A stretch of DNA of 64,000 nt from Parascedosporium putredinis (GCA_949357655.1 CASHTG010000015.1:62001-126000); one strand, 5' to 3'. Shown: positions 11,732 through 23,552, numbered from the stretch's first letter. The notes: generated by a model not told the origin, from the sequence alone. A program made the numbers and translations.

Positions 11732-12551
11732 ATGTCGACGTCGATCCCGGCATGTAGCAAGCCGTGCTTGCAAACGGCGATTGAGGGGGTGGGGTGTAAA
11801 GATCTCACGGATATCGACTGCTTCTGCGCGCACAACACCCAGCTGTCCATCTCGACAGACACGAGTTTTTCACCTGCATCTTGAACAAATGCCCTGCGGG
11901 CGACTATAGTAGTCGGTCTCCCAAAATCCCACCGATCCTACGGCTCACGCAGGGCCCTAGGAACCGAGCACGGAATGAAACGCTGACCTGATTTCCTGCA
12001 GCTGTGTCGGTCGCGCTGACGTTACTCTGTTTCGGCACCGGTCACTCGGACCCGTATACATTTTCCATCCCGTCTTACACCCTCCCGTCCTATTCGATAT
12101 CGATACCATCGTACACGGTCGGATTTCCGCTACCCACCGACGGCTCCAGCGTCTCGGGCGCAAACGCAGGCACGGAGAAGAAGTCGGGTTTGTCCGCGGC
12201 GGCAAAGGCGGCATCGCTGGCGGCGTCGTGGGTGCCGTCCTCCTCGCCATTGTGGCCTTTCTTCTTTTCCGCCGGCGGAGAAAAGCAAAACGCAATAATA
12301 TACTGCCCGCTCCGCTCCCGATCATGGTTGCCGCCCCACCACCACCACCACCCATCCAGCCACCCCCGCCCACCGTTTCGCCAGCCGTCTCGAGTGTCAA
12401 GACATATCTGCCCATATCCTCCCTCGGGCCCGTCACTCCCGCCTCGGGCTACACTGTCCCGGCCTCGTCTTACATGGGACCTCCGTCGGAGCTCGACTCG
12501 ATGCCCAGCCATTCACAGTATCCGACGGTAACAAACAACTCCCCGGCGTGA
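11732..12551 (+). CDS. CFEM-domain single-pass membrane protein, frame breaks
   Basis: Two exons, 11732-11911 and 12002-12551, about 243 aa once two one-base gaps are bridged (T-run 11866-11870; G-runs around 12194-12203). The eight CFEM cysteines can be followed: PACSKPC, GVGC, DIDCFC, TCILNKC and a last Cys after PAGDYS at TLLC, with C-x4-C and then 15 residues as in the family pattern. A Ser/Tyr/Pro-rich stalk (TFSIPSYTLPSYSISIPSY) leads to a transmembrane helix (GGVVGAVLLAIVAFLLF), a stop-transfer RRRRKAKR and a Pro-rich cytoplasmic tail ending TVTNNSPA. CFEM proteins bind heme or act as surface receptors/effectors. No classical signal peptide is visible before PACSKPC, so the true start may lie in an unseen upstream exon. 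The exact position of the first break is uncertain. Confidence 0.75.
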
Positions 12552-13197
12552 TGGCGCAACCCCACTATGCTGTGCCACCGGCCGCAAATCACGTTAATGT
12601 AATGCACGAGTTGCATGGCGGATCAAGGCCGCACGAGCTCAGTTAGAACATTCTGCAATCCCGTTCCCAAGTTTCGGGGCGGTCACCATCATCTAAGACT
12701 GTTGTCGGGAGAGTCGCCGGGACTTCTTCCTCGTTGGACTGCTTCAATACCATATTATCATAATGCGTGGTGGCATTTGATTGAGGGTGGAGCTGCAGCT
12801 CATGCAGAATCCTTCCAGGCAGCGTCTTCCCCGAAGGATTCCTCACGGCTCCCTTGAGGAGAAAGATCTAGTTGATTAGTATTTGATAATGATATCCTTA
12901 ATAATTGATCCGTAATACTAGTCCGCCAAGCTCATCAGCCATACTCTCGCGTGATATCTTCCGTCTTCACTCTAGTTGGGTAGGGACTGTTTCAGCTTTG
13001 ACAAAGCAGGCTCCAGTATCTCTACTGCGAGGACTTTCACGATACTCGAGATGGCCGGTCAGAGAAGGCCATGGATCTTGGCTTCTTACACACTTTACGT
13101 TGAGACTCGTGAAAGTTGAAGTGGTATTATCGCTATCTTCCCACCTGATTCAACTTTTGAGATGAACAAATAGACTATATAGAAGAGGATGATCCGT
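12552..13197. other. Intergenic between CFEM gene and MFS gene (convergent)
   Basis: Two genes converge here, so the region should hold two 3' UTRs and terminators. No ORF worth calling; sequence is AT-rich around 12860-12910. Confidence 0.6.
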
Positions 13198-15075
13198 TCA
13201 CCCAGTGACACGGCTCACAACCCTATGCCTGTAGGTAAAGCTCCTCGCCTTCTTTCCAAAGATGTACATGGGAATAGTGGTCAAGGACACCGCAACAGTA
13301 ATTCCGCCAATAACAAAGAAGCAGTCACGAACGCCCTGAACGGCAATCCAGTCGTTGCAGTAGAAGGTCAGACCGAAAGCGAAGAGGTTCTTGATGAAGT
13401 TCATGATAGCGAACGCCTCGGAAGATTCCTTGCGATGGCAATCGGTTACGTAGACGACGAGACCAGTGGTTCCGAGTTGGACGCCGAGGTTGATCAAACC
13501 CATGCAGACAATGACGGGGATGGGCCAGGGATCCTGGCTGTGGAGACTCTGGCCCCAAGCGAAGAAGCCAGTGGCGGTAAAGATGAGGAAGCTAAGCATG
13601 ACGGGGAGACGGAATTCGGGTTCTTAAAGATCAAAAAGTCAGTACATCTGTTCTAGTTCGCACTTCTTTTGGTTTGAATGAGGGAAACGGGGGTCCACAT
13701 ACCGAAAGTACCCTTGTTGCGTCGTGACATGAGCTTTGCAACGCCATCGACCAGGGTCCCGCGACGGCGGTTCCGATCAAACTCGCGACAAAGGACGACA
13801 TGTTTGACGCACCGACAGAGGCGACGGAAAAGTTGTAAGGGGGCGCGGAGAAGATTTGGGAGAGGGTGATGGAGATGAGGACCAGCCACGAGATGCAAGT
13901 GGTGAACAGAAGGGTACCCCAGACAACGATGGGGGAGGCAAGCATGAAGAAGGGCAGGATGAGAGTGCGCCAGAAGGACACCTTGTCCCAGTATCCGTCG
14001 TAAGGGAGCATCTCGCGAGCAAAAGACTTCTTGGGCTCAGATTCAGAGGGCACGGATCCTCGGCGGGAGTCTTCGTGATGTTGAGTGCTTCCCTTCTCCG
14101 TCATGCCGTCAACCACCACAGCCTTATCACCGGTATCAATATCAAGGGCGCCTGCGCGGTGGAAGGCCGACTCGGGCATGAAGAGAACGGTCAGGATGGT
14201 CTGGAGTACGAAGGCACCTCCCATGGCGTGGAGGGCAACACGATACGAGCTATATTGGATGATGGCACCAGCTGTGGAGAGAAGCGATAAGTTAGCGAGA
14301 CAGAATCATTTGAAGGTATAGCGGGAAAAATTCGGTGGGTTCTGTCTCTACTTACCGATGGGGAAGCCAGGTTGATTCCTCCCAAGACACCAAGGTTAAA
14401 GATGGCGTTTCTGTAACCTCTCTCGTGGACAAACCAGATATCGGAGATAGAGGCCGGTACGAGAGCTTCCATGGGCGCCATGCAGAAACCTTGAACCGCT
14501 CGCGCGGCAGCCAGAGAAGCGAAGCTCTTGGCTTCGGCAGCCCAGAAGCAAGTTGCCATAAGACCAAGAGACGTAGCGATGTAGACGGGCCGCTTGCCAA
14601 TCTTCACGGCCAGGGTGTTGAGCAGCAGACTTCCAACAGCGATCGCGACGATGCACGAGCCCTGGAGGCCGAGGGTGAAGCGCTGGAGAGGGACACCAAA
14701 GTCCTCTGCCAGCGGAACGATGGCGGATGTCAAGAGGGGACCGACAGCTACAAAAGTATCGTACGGTTAGAACGTCGTGTCCTACAACTCTAGTCTTGGA
14801 TGAGGAAGGGAACGATACATACCTCCTACGCAACCACATCCGTAGGCAATAGCCACGGTGAACATCTCCTTCTTCCACCGAGGCCAATTGTACGGGTCAT
14901 TTGGCGAGTCGGATGGTTGAGGGACGAGCACGATCTCACCGCTGGGGTCTCGCTTGAGGAGCCCTCGATCGATGCCATCGGCAGCCTCAGTACCACCTTG
15001 GCCCGTGAGGTCGTTGAGAGGCGATGTGCCAGGCACATGCTCAAGCTTGTGGTCTTCGAGAATTCCGAGAGGCAT
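13198..15075 (-). CDS. MFS transporter, DHA1-type drug/organic-compound exporter, two frame breaks
   Basis: Four exons, 14823-15075, 14356-14747, 13703-14271 and 13198-13622, about 546 aa. The hydrophilic N-terminus leads to the DHA1 signature NDPYNWPRWKKEMFTVAIAY; then come GPLLTSAIVPLAEDFGV, KIGKRPVYIATSLGL (loop 2-3 motif), ERGYRNAIFNLGVLGGINLA and the second six-helix half (LPVMLSFLIFTATGFFAWG, NFIKNLFAFGLTFYCNDW). Two C/G runs are one base short: 14360-14363, at the end of exon 2, and 13754-13756, before LVDGVAKLMSRRNKGTFG. With both corrected every exon phase matches. Likely a proton antiporter in the plasma membrane. It neighbours two SDRs and a flavin-reductase-like gene, so export or uptake of their substrate is possible. 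Confidence 0.9.
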
Positions 15076-15971
15076 TGTGTTTCGTGATGAAGGAAGCAAC
15101 AAAGAATAAGATGTCCAGAGAACTTTCTGGGTAGGGCAGCTGCGCTCTCTCGAATATAGCTGAACGCCAAGTCTGACCAAAAAAAAAAAAAAAAAGTTGG
15201 GTTGATGGAGAAGTGTCTTTATACCCCCATGCGGGGAAGCTGCAGGCTCTCCGGAATTATGAAGTATGCCACCACAAACACGCAGCAACCCCAGTGGGAG
15301 GGTAGGAGGCGGACTTCAGCCCACCGATAGCCCTTGCTATTTTGGCCTTGGCCTGGAACGCAGACTAGGAGCTAATCAACCGAATGACCCCATCTCCACA
15401 TGTCATGTCTGTGCCTCGCGTGTCTGCCCCGGATCGCATCCTGGAAGAGCTATTGCCTGCCCACCGGGACACGAAGAACTAGCGAGGCCACGCTCCCCTG
15501 GTTTCAAGAACGAAGCAGGTTGGACAGGTGGCGGTGACCTCCACCATTCCGGAGGTGGCTTTTGGGCTCTCTTTCCCCAAGAATTAGTATCGGGAGCCAG
15601 GCATTGGGGGAGAACCAAGTGCTCGATCCGGGGGCGGGTCCGGGGGTGGGGCGAATCTGTGGGGTTTTGTGGGTCTGGGACATTGACTCCACTTTAGATG
15701 CCAGATCTGGGAAAGTGGTGGGTATACGGGTGGGGCACCCTTCTCCTCATCAGCCCTCGCTGGCTACCGGCAGTTCCCATTCCTCACGTTTTGTGGAGAT
15801 TTGATCGCATCGTTATGTTCCGAACACTTGGATGAAGGCGGTCCCCCGCCAATGACACATTCCTTACAAAGATTGCTACTGCTATCATTGGAGAAAAAGA
15901 GGGGATTCCTCCTATTACTAGCTATCCGGGGCTGGGGCCCCCTCCTATAGATTACTTTGTAACTTTCCGAC
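15076..15971. other. Intergenic, upstream of the DHA1 gene and downstream of an SDR
   Basis: No coding signal. A 17-base A run at about 15179-15195 lies in the DHA1 5' region. A G-rich stretch at 15620-15670 (GGGGGCGGG-type) stands out but has no evident role. Confidence 0.6.
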
Positions 15972-16989
15972 CTAAGCGTAGCCCAGACTCCGAAACATCT
16001 CCAGATTCTTCTTGCTATCCTCGTCGACGTAGTCGTGGGGCTCCCGTACTGTCACACTATCCCCATGGATCTCGACAACTTGACCAGTCAGGGAAGGGTC
16101 CTCGATGAACCGGGACACCCCTTGACCAGGGTGGACATTGGGGTAATAATCATGTGCTTGAAGAGGTCATTGCTTGGGGCAATATTGGTTTCTGAGTCAA
16201 GTGTTAATAATAGGCTCGTCGGCGTTGGCTGCAACCTCGGGGTCTCCGCCCTTCGATTCCTTCTTCTGTTAACTTACCGAGCACGGCCGGAGCCAGGGCA
16301 TTGATCTGGATGTTCGCCTTCTCCAATGCAGGGCCCATGGATCGCACGAGATTGATAAGACCCGCCTTTGCGGCTGCGTAGAGAGGAGCGATGGGGAATG
16401 GGTAGACGCCTGCGTTGGAAGCTGTCACGATGATTGACCCCGGGATGGCAATGTCTTGTCGTTCTTGTGCATGTAGTGGAGGGCCAATTTTATGGCTAAA
16501 CGGTATGATTAGTTTTGTTTGTTTTTCTTCTCCCTTTCGTCTTGGTTTGGGAGGTTTTTTTTTCTTTGTTAGCTCGACAAACGGGGTGGACTAGAGACAT
16601 ACAATAGATGACCCCCATAAAATTTACGTCGAGGGACTTGGTGGTGGGCTTCGCGGGTGCATCTTCCTCTACCTGCATGATACAGCTCTGGCCCTGCTCC
16701 GAAATACCAGCGTTGGCCATGACTACATCGATCCGACCGCACTCCTCGAAAATCTCCTTGAAGGTGGCCGCTTGGTCCTCCCACGACGAAACATCGCACT
16801 TCTTGAAGCGTAGAGAAGCTTGGGGTGGTCGGCGGCGACTTGGGCGACGATGCCCGGGCCCGTCTTTTCATTGATGTCCAGGACGGAAACATTGTACCCT
16901 TGAGACGCGTAATACCGGGTCATGGCGAGGCCAATACCACTGGCACCGCCCGTCACGATGACTGATCGTTGGGTTTGAGGAGAAGCCAT
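15972..16989 (-). CDS. Short-chain dehydrogenase/reductase, three frame breaks
   Basis: Classical SDR, about 275 aa, exons 16603-16989, 16278-16495 and 15972-16191. Cofactor motif TGGASGIG near residue 13, with an acidic residue after beta-2 (VLDINEK) favouring NAD(H); MANAGIS as the NAG motif; a catalytic Ser in SIIVTASNAG; YAAAK as the catalytic Tyr/Lys pair. The C-terminus ends NLEMFRSLGYA. Resembles 15-hydroxyprostaglandin-dehydrogenase-like fungal SDRs. Three places lack one base: about 16818-16821 (after AADHPK), about 16455 (before IAIPGS) and the run 16118-16121 (before VSRFIEDPSL). Correcting all three makes every exon phase agree and gives 828 coding bases. Substrate unknown. Confidence 0.88.
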
Positions 16990-17659
16990 TGCGCCTTTTC
17001 TGTTTTGGTTGTCTTTCTTTTCTTTTCTTTCTTTCTTCTCGTGCGTGCGTGTGCGTTGCTGCTGAATTATCGTATTAGGAAAAAAGAATTAAGAGGGTCG
17101 TCAGCCCAAGATCCAATGAGTTTCGTTTTTGTTTAAATGCTTGCGAAACAATAGTCTCGTACATGTAGCCAGTTCGTCCCGCTCCAGACGCCACCCTCAT
17201 TGCAGATGCCGGATCTGTCTGCGGGGAGTGGCACACCCTTTTTCCTCCCTCTCCTCTCCCCCAGACAGACCAGACCCCTCATGGGCGTGCTGGTGCGGGA
17301 CCGACACGTTTTCCTCCAGGTTCCGCGCGGATGCGGGACTTGGGAAAACCCCGCATGGACTTAGTCAAAATCATGGGGTGCTTAGCAAGGAAGCCGAATC
17401 GGAAAATACCCCACTATAAAGGACGCCTTCCAAGAGCTTTAGCTTCGTGGAGAAGCCCATAGCTTCCCCCTCCCTCGGAACCATGGAAATACGGCTCAAG
17501 GCGAGCAGGCTGTACCCGGTCTCCTAAGTGCGAGGTGGATCACCCTTTGTTTTTCCTTTGCCTGAAGATAAAGGTACTCCCCCATACCCTTTTTCGACAA
17601 CCTGCTCACCCCTTGCCTCGGATATACGACGTTGCAGGAGCCCGGACGCATTCTTCATC
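16990..17659. other. Divergent promoter region between two SDR genes
   Basis: Two divergent SDR genes share 670 bp. It contains CT-rich tracts (17010-17045) on the minus-gene side and a TATAAA at 17415-17420, about 240 bp before the plus-strand ATG. Shared control of the pair is plausible but not shown. Confidence 0.55.
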
Positions 17660-18884
17660 ATGACGGAAGTACACTACTCTCAAGCTCTTGCTGAAAATCT
17701 GGGGGAAAGTAGTAGTGTTGACAGGTATGCAAGCCCTTGGCCCTTTGAGCATCCGCCCACCCCCTCTGCCTGCCCTTTCACTCTTCCCTCCTCCCAGGCC
17801 CCCTTCCTTTTCTTCAGTCCATCTCCTCTCCTCGTAAATCACTTGAATCCTAACACCATGTGTCCAAAGGCGGTGCACAGGGAATTGGCGGCGCAACAGT
17901 AACGCTGCTTCACTCCCTCGGTGCGCACGTATTTTTCGGCGACTGGGACGACGTCAAGGGTCGCAAACTCGAGCAAGATCTCGGCAGCGGCCAAGCAAAC
18001 GGTGGTTCCGCGTACTTCCAAAAGTTGGATGTCCGGGACTACAACTCCCAGCTTGCGCTGTTCGACGCTGCTTATACCAAGCATGGCAAAGTCGATGTCG
18101 CCATCTCGTGCGCAGCCGTTGGTGAGCCCGCGGGCTGGTTCGAACCTGAGGACCTCAACTTAGAGACCGTTCGAAATGTATGTGGCCGTAATCTCAGTTT
18201 ACATAGTTGTACTCGTGCCCGTGTCCGGAAACCAAATGGCTAACGAATTGACAACGTATAGGAGCCAGGTCCCGTCAAGGATCACATTGAAATCAACTTG
18301 ACCAGCGTCATCTCCTTTTCCCGGATCGCCCTCGCTTACATGAAGTCGAATAACTCGGAGCTAGCCCCCGCCGAGGACTTCTCCAAGTCCATCGTGCTCG
18401 TTTCGTCCATTGCCGGAATCACGGAAGCGCCCGGTCTCTTCGCCTACTCACCCGCCAAGCACGGCGTGATCGGCCTCATGAGGGCCCTCCGGCCCTGGGC
18501 ACCCGTCAAGTACGGCGTGCGCGCCAACGCAATCTGCCCCTGGGCTACGGATACGCACCTCCTCAGCGGCGTGAAGGATAAGTGGGTCAAGGAGAAGATG
18601 CCGATGAACACCCCCGAGAACGTGGCCCGGCTCATCCTCCAATGCGCCGCCGACAAGGCGTTGAACGGCACGGCCGTCTTCGTCTCGGGCGGGCGCGGGT
18701 TCGACACAGAGGAGGGAATCAACCGGACGCTACCGCAGTGGATGGGAGAGGAGAATGCCAAGCAGTTCTTGCGAGGGCAAGAGGTCTTGGGCCTGGTAAG
18801 TTGAAAAGGTTCTTCTTTTTATGCGGTGTAGAGCATTTGCTAATTGTCATCATCATCTAGGGCGACAAGTGGACGAGCGACTAA
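17660..18884 (+). CDS. Short-chain dehydrogenase/reductase, frame break in exon 1
   Basis: Exons 17660-17724, 17870-18177, 18262-18795 and 18861-18884, about 309 aa. The cofactor loop is split by intron 1: exon 1 ends in GTAGTAGTGTTGACAG (VVVLTG) and exon 2 continues GAQGIGGATVTLL. GDWDD follows beta-2, AAVGEP sits at the NAG position, catalytic Ser is in VLVSSIAG and YSPAKHG is the catalytic motif. The tail ends GDKWTSD. In exon 1 the run GGGGG at 17701-17705 puts MTEVHYSQALAENLG out of frame with VVVLTG: one G too many, or two too few. Everything after intron 1 is clean. Oxidoreductase with NAD(P); substrate unknown. It is divergent from another SDR and next to a flavin-reductase-like gene. 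Confidence 0.88.
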
Positions 18885-19495
18885 TTTCCTCGACAAGGTG
18901 GAAACCTCCTCTTGGCAACTCTCGACTAACTCAGTCTTCTTTTCTGCCCGCTCTATGCCTCGCCCGGGGCGGTTCATAATATCGGCTGTAAATAGAAACT
19001 GGCCGCGTCTTGGACTTAGGTCCGTCGCGCCACAAAGATTCAACTGTTGCTACCTCTAATTAAGATCATGAAAGATAATAATGTCCCCAAGAATAATAGG
19101 AGCACGAAGGATTCAGGACAGGATCGTTGATCCTTTCCCTCTTCCCCTTTACCCTTTTACCTCCCTTGCGAAGAATTACCGTGAAAACTAGGAGCAAAAA
19201 GTGGATAAGCTAGCTCAATTAGGTCTAATCGGGGCTCCCCTCATCACATAGCTTCCCCTCACCCCTTCGGCATTCCTGAGCTCGGGAGGTCGTGGGGGTA
19301 GATAAATAAATTTGTTTTCCACGATCTCTTTTTCATATTGCCTGTTCTATTTTCGCTCCCCAACCTTCGAAGCGATTATAGCGAACGAATCTAAACCTCG
19401 ACCCTCCCGAAACCTCCTACCGTAGTGCTGAGCATCGGATTAATATCGAAACAACTTCCTACCTCTACCTTGGCCTCGATTGTCAAAATAACAAA
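18885..19495. other. Intergenic, 0.6 kb
   Basis: 3' UTR of the SDR and promoter of the next gene; a pyrimidine-rich stretch at 19130-19165 is visible. No gene seen. Confidence 0.6.
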
Positions 19496-20214
19496 ATGTT
19501 CTACGAGCCAGGGAAAGCGAATCATGGACTCCCCCATGACCCTTTCAAGGCCTGCGTAATTCCACGACCTATCGGCTGGATCTCCACGACGAGTCCCGAT
19601 GGCAAAACACACAACCTCGCACCCTACTCCCAATTCACAAACGTCACCTTTGATCCGCCCTACGTCATGTTCAGCGCAAACCAAACGTCGGGGAACAACC
19701 GCAAAGATACAGTGGAAAACGCCGAGAAGTCGGGGAAATTTTGCTGGAACCTAGCAACGTGGAAGCTGCGGGAACAGCTCAACGTGACGGCGGAGCAAGT
19801 CCAGTACGGCGTCGACGAATTTGAGCGCGCTGGCCTCGAAAAGTCCTTCTCGTCCAAGCTCCCGGGAGACGCGAGCAACCCCGTCCCGATGGTGTCCCAG
19901 TCGCCTGTCCGTTTCGAGTGCGTCTATCACAGCACTCTCCGCCTGCCAGGGAACCCCCGATGGGAACGGTGGATATTGTGATTGGTCGCGTGGTGGGCGT
20001 GCACATCGACGACAGCGTTCTCACGGATGGCCGCATCGATGTGAAGAAAACGGAGCCCATTGCGAGGTGTGGATACTACGATTATACGGTGGTGAGGGAT
20101 ACGTTTGAAATGGTGATTCCTGGGATGGATGAGGCTTTATTAGCTGGGCTGGAGGGAAGCGTCAAGCTCCACGAGACGTTTGCGAGCCGGGAGGACGAGG
20201 AACGACGAGAATGA
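19496..20214 (+). CDS. Flavin reductase-like, FMN-binding split-barrel protein, one frame break
   Basis: Single-exon gene, about 239 aa. MFYEPGKANHGLPHDPFKACVIPRPIGWIST is the signature opening of the DIM6/NTAB flavin-reductase-like family; it continues with LAPYSQFTNVTFDPPYVMFS (FMN-contact strand) and TVENAEKSGKFCWNLATW. After FECVYHSTLRLPGN the C-run 19964-19968 is one base short; the other frame carries on with MGTVDIVIGRVVGVHIDDSV and ARCGYYDYTVVRDTFEM to a stop at 20212-20214. Such proteins bind FMN and either reduce flavin for a partner oxygenase or act as small oxidoreductases. It sits between SDR and MFS genes, suggesting a small catabolic or modification cluster. Confidence 0.88.
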
Positions 20215-20455
20215 AGTCATAGAAAATATGCAGGGTAGCTAGCTAGCCGTCTGCTAGCCAATTGAAATTTGATCCACGAATTTCTTCCAAGCTCGGGGCT
20301 TGAGTGACAAGCAAAGTCCGAGCTTGTCTCCCAGCAGCGGGGTCCACCTCAGCCGCTCCAAACCGTTATTTCTGGCGTGATTTGACCAGAAGCAGAAAAG
20401 AAGAAAAACAACACCCTGTGTCGCAATTGCGGGAGGAGCTATCTCGAATTTTTGA

Positions 20456-22331
20456 ATGGCGCCTAGTCAGATAGAGATGCGGCCTAGCTCGGCGAACAAG
20501 GGAGAAGCCCAGGAGGACATGGAACGGCCACGACTTCTGCCCCCAGCGAGCCGTCGCAAACTGCGCCCGTCCGATCTCGGCTTCAAACAAGCCTCCTGAT
20601 GGTGGCGATCTGCGTAGGTTTAAGCGCTTGCGCCTAGTCCCACGACGGTCCTTTGTTTCCATCACTAGCCTTGCTTGCTTGCTAACTCCTCGACTATAGC
20701 TTTCCATCTTTTTGGCAGCCCTTGACATCACCATCATCGCCACCGCCCTGCCCACGATTGCCGAGTACTTTGACTCGACGTCGGCTTACGTCTGGGTCGG
20801 ATCAGCTTTTCAGATCGCGGGCTCGGCAGTGACCGCGACATGGGGCAAGCTCAGCGATATCTGGGGCCGGAAGGGAGTCCTGCTCGCCGCGGTGGTTGTG
20901 TTTTTCGCGGGCAGCGTGATTTGCGCCACGGCCGTCAATGTCGCCATGGAGATCGCCGGTCGTGCGGTCCAGGGTATTGGGGCTGGAGGTATATTGGCGC
21001 TTTGCAGCATCGTCATTGCTGATCTCTTTTCGCAACGGTTCGTGACAGCACCCCATCTCTTGTCATCCTTTTCTACCCAAATACAGAGAGTATGCTAACG
21101 TGAACTTGGCGGGTGTCCGAGAAACAGGGATCGTGGCAAGTACTACGCGTTAACTGGCATGACGTGGGCGACGGCCGCGGCTCTCGGCCCCGTCGTGGGC
21201 GGCGCCTTCACAGACTACGTATCGTGGAGATGGTGTTTCTACATCAACCTTCCCATATCCGGCGCCGCCTTCTTCATCATCTTCTTCACGCTCAAGCTCC
21301 AGACCCCGAAGACACCGATCCTTGTAGGCATCAAGCTCATCGACTGGCTCGGCACCACGGTGCTGACTGGCGGCATTATCATGTTCCTGCTCGGCTTACA
21401 GTTAGGAAGTTCGACACACCCGTGGAATTCCGCCATAGTCATCGGGCTCATCGTCGGCGGCATCATGGCACTGATCCTGTTTGTCCCGCTGGAGTGGAGC
21501 GTCGTTCGGTACCCCGTCATCCCCATGCATCTCTTCACCAACGTTTCGAACGCGGCAACCATCATCGTCAACTTGTTCCACGGCATGGCCTTTACGCAAG
21601 TCGCATACTTTGTCCCGCTCTACTTCCAAGCCGTGTTGGGTGCCTCGCCCTTGGGTTCCGGGGTCATGCTTCTCCCCTTTGTCCTTTCGTTGTCCTTCAC
21701 TTCCGCCGCCGTGGGTCTCCTCATGAAGGCGACTGGCAACTATGTCTGGTGCATCCGCATCGGCTTCGCCGTTTCAGTCTTGGGGATGGGCCTTTTTACA
21801 CGCTGCAAACGTCCAAGTCGTGGCCCAAGATCATCATCTTCCAAATATTAGCCGGATGCGGCGTCGGCGCGAATTTCCAACCGCCCATGATAGCATTGCA
21901 GAGCAACGTTTCCCCAGGAGAACGGGGCGGCTACGGCTACCTTTAGCCTGGTGCGGAACCTCGCGTCGGCCATTGGCGTGGTGATTGGGTCCGTCGCCTT
22001 TGCTAACGCTATGGACGCCCAGCAGGACGAGCTTGTCGAAAAGCTTGGCATCGCTCTGGCCTCTAACTTTTCTGGTAACCGGGCGCAAGCGAGTCTCTTG
22101 CTTGTGGAAAGGCTCCCAGAGTCTTCCCGGGCTATCGTGCGTGCCGCGTTCCTTGCCGCCATCAGAGATGTCTTCCTGCAGATGGTCTGCTTTGTCGGCG
22201 CCGGGCTGATTGCCTGTCTGTTTATCCGAGACGTGCAGTTGGATGATGCCCATACCGAGGTTAAAACCGGGGTTGAAGGAGAGGAAGAACGCCGGCAGAT
22301 TGCGCTTCAAGTGCGGGGCAAAGACCAGTAA
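20456..22331 (+). CDS. MFS transporter, DHA2 (14-TMS) type, three frame breaks
   Basis: Exons 20456-20613, 20700-21037 and 21128-22331, about 566 aa after correction. Cytosolic Ser/Thr/Glu-rich N-terminus, then LSIFLAALDITIIATALPTI (DHA2 motif D1), GKLSDIWGRKGVLLAAVVVF (motif A), GRAVQGIGAGGILALCSI, GKYYALTGMTWATAAALGPV with VVGGAFTDYVSWRWCFYINL (motif C), and a second half with helices to residue 540. Breaks: about 20523 (one base missing, inferred from the Thr/Ser-rich continuation), T-run 21793-21797 (one missing) and G-run 21924-21927 (one extra, or two missing). With these the coding length is a multiple of three. Proton-coupled exporter of drugs or small metabolites. Confidence 0.87.
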
Positions 22332-23273
22332 CAATGATGATGCCTGGCGACGGGCTAACTTTAAACTCGAGCTCCCTCATATCGTAAGACGAATGATTAC
22401 GCGCACCCGTCTCCCGGCGTTCCCGAGGATCATTCCGTTCTCCAAAGTACGTGTAATGGCGGGTGACATCAGGACCAGAGTTGTTATCAGTTACACCATT
22501 GGTGTATGTTCTGTGAGGTTGCAGGGCAAATTCCGCATGCGTGCTGGTGTTCGGTCATCGGGTTTGGTTCAATGTTGGACGTTGAGGCCAGTGTGATTGT
22601 TAGATCGTTCAATGTGGCTGGTGCTTTGATTTCTGATCTTGTGGGGGTGACACTGCATCTGCATGCTAGACATGGAGACATGGGAATGGAAGTCTGACCG
22701 TCCTTTTGGCAGGGGATGGGACAAATCGAATACCCAAGTTATATAAATAGGCTGGGAAGCGGGTAGGTAAGACTCTAAACATGATCATTGGCATTGGAGC
22801 AGCTGTTCCGGAAGGATGGGGAGGAAATCAATAAGGGAGCTTGCTTCAACTGTTAGCTCCACAACTCCACACCAGCTGCTACGTCAGTTCGGTGATATTA
22901 TTTTTCACAACCAGCAAAATCCAAGGTCTCTTTGTTCCTGGGGTGGAATGTTGATCCCCTCCCACTCTTCAACCAATCAGAAAACACGGGCCTCACGGCC
23001 TGCCAAGCCTGTCTGCCAAGCCCGTCGGGCACATTTACCACCGGCTTACTCGGCTGCCTCGAATTCCATAGAAAATTCAAAAGACGCGGAATGGGGGTGA
23101 GGCACAATGGGAGGGAGATTTGCATCCGCGTCGAATATAAATATCTATCGTGCCGTCGATCTCAGACTTTGACCCTTACTATCATACTTGTTAGTGAAGA
23201 TTCCGCAAAAGAAAGAACCAACAACCAACTCTCGCCACTTTCATCCTTGAATCAGCTCCCCCAGTCGTCAACC
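22332..23273. other. Intergenic, promoter of the small Cys-rich secreted protein
   Basis: No gene. TATAAATA lies at 23136-23143, about 131 bp before the Cys-rich ORF, and a second TATATAAATAG is at 22739-22749 with no gene right after it. Confidence 0.6.
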
Positions 23274-23552
23274 ATGAAGGCCATCTCGATCCTCGCAGTC
23301 TTCGGCTTCGTTGCCACCGTTGCCGGTATGTCGATAATGTGATAACCTCCCCCGTTGCGTAGAAGGTCTAACGTCATGATAGGTGCCGGCTGCGCGAATG
23401 GTGCCGCTACTTCCGCTTGCGTGCAAACCTGTGCCTCGGTTGTTTACAAGGCGTGCTCGGGCTGCGAAGGGCTCAGGTGCCAAAAGACATGCGAGAAGGA
23501 GCGGACGGCCTCGTGCCACAAGTGCTGCAACACCAAATGCAGGACGTGTTAA
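23274..23552 (+). CDS. Small secreted protein with 12 cysteines, effector-like
   Basis: Two exons, 23274-23325 and 23383-23552, encode 73 aa. MKAISILAVFGFVATVAG is a clear signal peptide. The mature part, about 55 aa, contains 12 cysteines, including CSGC, CQKTC, CHKCC and CNTKCRTC, enough for six disulfides, and is basic. The intron has a GTATGT donor, a CTAAC branch and a TAG acceptor, all canonical, and the frame is intact. Small size, secretion and cysteine density fit fungal effectors or antimicrobial peptides; it is not a hydrophobin, whose eight-Cys CC doublet pattern is absent. I recognise no named family. A TATA box is present at 23136-23143. Confidence 0.85.
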
